Source of the DNA: CAYNYM01 sp049366815
GTDB lineage: Bacteria > Desulfobacterota > DSM-4660 > Desulfatiglandales > HGW-15
Direction of reading: 5' to 3'
Length of the DNA: 64,000 nt
Assembly: GCA_049366815.1 (NCBI GenBank)
Contig: JBMNCO010000181.1
Location: 1-64,000, forward strand
The stretch's first letter is position 1. Each line of letters opens with the position of its first letter. A program made the position numbers and the translations under genes. Below, in pieces: positions 61,629 through 64,000 of this stretch. The notes beneath the pieces are model-generated. The model did no database searches. It saw nothing but the letters and a program-made list of their open reading frames with translations, and was not told the origin of the DNA.

Positions 61629-63560
61629 ATGTTCAGCCCTGCCGAGTCTATTCACAATATCCTAGGCCGAAACGGCATCCTGGCCCAATCCCTGGAAGGA
61701 TACGAGATCCGTCCCCACCAGATTGAGATGGCACAACGCATCCAGGAGGCCCTGGAGACGAAGCAACCCGCCATCATCGAGGCAGGCACAGGCACGGGGA
61801 AGACCCTGGGATACCTTGTCCCCCTTTACCTGAGTGGAAAAAGGGCCGTCATCTCCACGGGCACAAAAAACCTTCAGGACCAGGTATTTTTCAAAGATAT
61901 CCCCCTTCTCTCCAGGGCCTTGGGCCGGAAAATAGACGCCATGCTCATGAAGGGGAGAACGAACTACCTCTGCCTGTACAGATACCATCAGTTTTTTTCT
62001 CAATCTTTATTGCTCAGACCCGATCTGGAGGCCGCCGGAAAGAGGCTCAAGAAATGGCTCGGCCACACGACCTTCGCCGACCGGGGAGAACTTTCATGGC
62101 TGAAGGACGACGATCCGCTGTGGGATCACCTGTCCTGCGCCTCCGAACAGTGCCTTGGGACCGATTGCCCGCACTGGGAAGCGTGTTATCTGGGCGCCCT
62201 TCGCAGAAGGGCCGCCCAGTCTCGTATCATCATCGTGAACCACCACCTCTTCTTTGCGGATCTGATGGTCAAGAGAGGCGGTTTTGGAGAAATCATCCCG
62301 CGTTTTGAGGTGGCGGTTTTCGACGAAGCACACAAGATCGAGGAGATCGCGACGTCCTATTTCGGTGCGAGGGTCAGTTCGCGCCAGCTCATGGAACTCG
62401 TTGCCGATGTCGACAGGGAAGCAAGGGGTTCCAAAGAATCCGGCCAGGAGGACATGATCAACCGGCTTGATCTCATACGAGCGGGAACGATGCAACTCCT
62501 TGAGGTTTTTGTAAAGGGGGATGAAAGAGGCCGCCTGGACCTGGAAACGCTTCGAATCATTGATCAAGGCCCGGCCCGGATGATCAGACAGGGCCTCCGG
62601 TCTCTTTACAAAGACGCGGCATCCAGGTCTTACAGGAGCACGGCCCTTCAGGCCTGCGCCGCCCGTGCCGAGGCCCTCGACAGGGCACTTGAAGAGATCC
62701 TTTCCCGCCGGGACGCAAACTGGCTGAACTGGTTTGAGAGAAAAAAGCGAGGCGTCGTCCTGAACGCAGCGCCCTTGGAGATAGCCGGGACGATGGAAGA
62801 ACACCTTTACGGAAAGGTAAAGACTGTTATCTTTACCTCAGCGACACTTTCCACAAACGGAAACTTCGACTATTTCCAGTCCCGTCTGGGACTTTCGGAT
62901 CCACTCATCAAGGGCATCTATCCATCCCACTTTGATTTTGAGCAACAGACGCTCCTCTACGTGCCCAGGGATCTTCCGCCGCCCAACGATCCCCGCTTTG
63001 GAATGAAGTTGGCCGAGAGAATCGAGCAACTCCTGGAAATTACATCTGGAAGGGCACTCCTGCTCTTTACCGGTTATCATAATCTTCACCTGGTACACCA
63101 ACATCTGGAAGGAAAGATCCCTTATGCGATCTACAGACAAGGCGATGCGCCGAAATCAACACTCCTGGAGGTCTTTCGGAAAGATACCCACTCGATCCTG
63201 CTGGCCACCGGTTCCTTCTGGCAGGGGGTTGACGTTCCCGGAGAGGCCCTCAGTTGTCTGATCATCGACAAACTCCCCTTTGATTCGCCGGGGGATCCCT
63301 TGATCTCGGCCAGAATAGACGCCATCAGGTCCAGGAACGGGAACCCCTTCATGGAATTTCAGCTTCCCTCAGCCATCATCTCCCTCAAGCAGGGTCTGGG
63401 GCGGCTCATCAGAAACAGCTCCGATCGGGGGGTCCTCTGTGTGATGGACGTCAGGCTCATCAAGAGCAGGTACGGCCACTTTTTCTTTGAGAGTCTCCCC
63501 AAGATGGTCCTTACCCATGAAATGTCCGGAATCGGTGAGCTGTTGAAGAGACCGGAATGA
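61629..63560 (+). CDS. dinG: DinG-family ATP-dependent DNA helicase
   Basis: The 643-residue helicase is a superfamily-2 enzyme of the XPD/DinG group, acting on DNA ends, R-loops and structured DNA. Walker A EAGTGTGKT near 54, the DEAH box (VFDEAHKIEE near 232), and motif VI (QGLGRLIRN near 580) are complete. Four Cys that may bind a 4Fe-4S cluster appear between them (C near 115, then CASEQC, DC and AC, about 170-187). I chose ATG 61629 (MFSPAESIHN) because the conserved part begins there; a poor ribosome-binding site leaves some doubt, and frames from 61482 are possible. Confidence 0.9.
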   Translation: MFSPAESIHNILGRNGILAQSLEGYEIRPHQIEMAQRIQEALETKQPAIIEAGTGTGKTLGYLVPLYLSGKRAVISTGTKNLQDQVFFKDIPLLSRALGRKIDAMLMKGRTNYLCLYRYHQFFSQSLLLRPDLEAAGKRLKKWLGHTTFADRGELSWLKDDDPLWDHLSCASEQCLGTDCPHWEACYLGALRRRAAQSRIIIVNHHLFFADLMVKRGGFGEIIPRFEVAVFDEAHKIEEIATSYFGARVSSRQLMELVADVDREARGSKESGQEDMINRLDLIRAGTMQLLEVFVKGDERGRLDLETLRIIDQGPARMIRQGLRSLYKDAASRSYRSTALQACAARAEALDRALEEILSRRDANWLNWFERKKRGVVLNAAPLEIAGTMEEHLYGKVKTVIFTSATLSTNGNFDYFQSRLGLSDPLIKGIYPSHFDFEQQTLLYVPRDLPPPNDPRFGMKLAERIEQLLEITSGRALLLFTGYHNLHLVHQHLEGKIPYAIYRQGDAPKSTLLEVFRKDTHSILLATGSFWQGVDVPGEALSCLIIDKLPFDSPGDPLISARIDAIRSRNGNPFMEFQLPSAIISLKQGLGRLIRNSSDRGVLCVMDVRLIKSRYGHFFFESLPKMVLTHEMSGIGELLKRPE

Positions 63561-63604
63561 ACCTTGTTTTTCGCGGCCGTGTCCGGTTGGGATTTTGGTA
63601 TGAA

Positions 63605-63722
63605 TTTAGCCCTTTTCAATAACTGTGTGGAAAATCATGCTCCCTTTCTGAAGTGACCAGCGGGAGCTTCGGAACGTAAGAAAGGGTGCATGATTTCCTT
63701 TCGAATTTTTCAAAGGGCTAAA
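63605..63722. repeat. 118-bp imperfect palindrome (MITE- or ncRNA-like)
   Basis: Ends TTTAGCCCTTT (63605-63615) and AAAGGGCTAAA (63712-63722) are perfect inverted repeats of 11 bp. A second stem pairs GGAAAATCATGCTCCCTTTCT with AGAAAGGGTGCATGATTTCC, one bulge and one mismatch. The whole region folds as one long hairpin with a loop of about 25 bases. It could be a mobile element remnant, a REP-like element, or a structured RNA. Confidence 0.6.
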
Positions 63723-63769
63723 GTGTTACGGATTTTGCAGAGGCCGAATTGACAGAAAACGGGACGGAA

Positions 63770-63789
63770 CATGTTATCGAAACATGCAA
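63770..63789. promoter_or_regulatory. Operator-like palindrome upstream of the NUDIX gene
   Basis: CATGTT-ATCGA-AACATG (63770-63786), 6-bp perfect arms. It shares 17 bases with the region before the DUF21/CBS gene. Distance to the start codon is about 53 bases. Confidence 0.35.
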
Positions 63790-63841
63790 AACCCTAAACC
63801 GACCCCATTGATTTCTTTTGACATCCGGAGGAGTTAAACCT

Positions 63842-64000
63842 ATGGCACCAAGACCGTGGAAACTGATTTCCACACATGAGGAAGCCTCATACCCCATCTT
63901 TAACCTGAGAGTCGACCAGGCGCAATCCCCCAGGACGGACAGGCTCTACGATTTCTATGTGCTGGAATCTGCGGACTGGGTCAATGTGATCCCCCTGACG
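63842..64000 (+). CDS. NUDIX hydrolase (partial, runs off the window)
   Basis: The 53 visible residues (MAPRPWKLISTHEEASYPIF, then LYDFYVLESADWVNVIPLT) match the N-terminal part of ADP-ribose pyrophosphatase-type NUDIX enzymes, where the strand before the NUDIX box reads WVNVIPLT. The Nudix box itself lies beyond the window edge. GGAGGAG lies 7 bases before the ATG. Substrate unknown. Confidence 0.72.
   Translation, partial: MAPRPWKLISTHEEASYPIFNLRVDQAQSPRTDRLYDFYVLESADWVNVIPLT

Overview
The window is bacterial chromosome, GC-rich (mid-50s % by eye), densely packed and with almost no mobile DNA. The gene set points to an anaerobic deltaproteobacterium (Desulfobacterota): a SCP-x type thiolase paired with a DUF35 Zn-ribbon/OB-fold protein, several acyl-CoA genes, a large store of sensor and cyclic-di-GMP proteins, an exopolysaccharide tyrosine-kinase/ATPase locus, and a probable selenocysteine-decoded lipoprotein. 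This placement rests on gene content and protein style only. I found no rRNA, complete tRNA, CRISPR array, prophage or IS transposase.

Layout. 1-11.4 kb: SWIM/SNF2 helicase; then a proteostasis group (FtsH, a CbpM-like MerR protein, convergent DnaJ), a hybrid PAS histidine kinase, a universal stress protein, and a Zn-ribbon/HD-like gene with a ferredoxin. 11.4-15.2 kb: copper export (CopA, CopZ) set between two copies of an unassigned ~250-bp repeat. 15.2-21.6 kb: ribosomal protein S1, a cold-shock protein with a long leader, an acyl-CoA ligase and an adenine deaminase. 22-27 kb: envelope genes (porin, FG-GAP/VCBS-like exported protein, FadL-type channel). A 100-N gap in this stretch looks like an assembly artefact, because 55 bp are repeated exactly on its two sides. 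The selenoprotein candidate follows. 27-36 kb: MobA, a DUF21/CBS membrane protein, an unrecognised Cys-rich/nucleotidyltransferase pair, the thiolase/DUF35 operon, PrmA, RsmE and enolase. 36.5-41.5 kb: exopolysaccharide/c-di-GMP locus (Wzz-BY-kinase-SPOR fusion, degenerate HD-GYP protein, ExeA-like ATPase). 41.7-50 kb: cupin, divergent phosphoglycerate kinase, formyltransferase-like protein, small hypotheticals, HD protein, crotonase, IF-1 and an SDR epimerase. 50-58.5 kb: DUF2400 protein, diguanylate cyclase, citrate synthase, DUF401 permease, pyruvate kinase, exported trypsin-like protease, half-size GDT1 transporter. 58.5-64 kb: pseudokinase-HDOD-GAF protein coupled to an HTH gene, DinG helicase, a 118-bp palindrome and the start of a NUDIX hydrolase.

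How the genes fit together. Central carbon enzymes (Pgk, Eno, Pyk, GltA) are scattered as single genes. Acyl-CoA genes are spread over three loci. Surface polysaccharide assembly appears tied to cyclic-di-GMP sensing. The most unusual items are: the selenoprotein (in-frame TGA at 26866 in a metal-binding domain, with a 9-bp hairpin at the right distance), the three-copy MITE-like repeat, the 118-bp palindrome, the pseudokinase fusion, and the BY-kinase-SPOR fusion.
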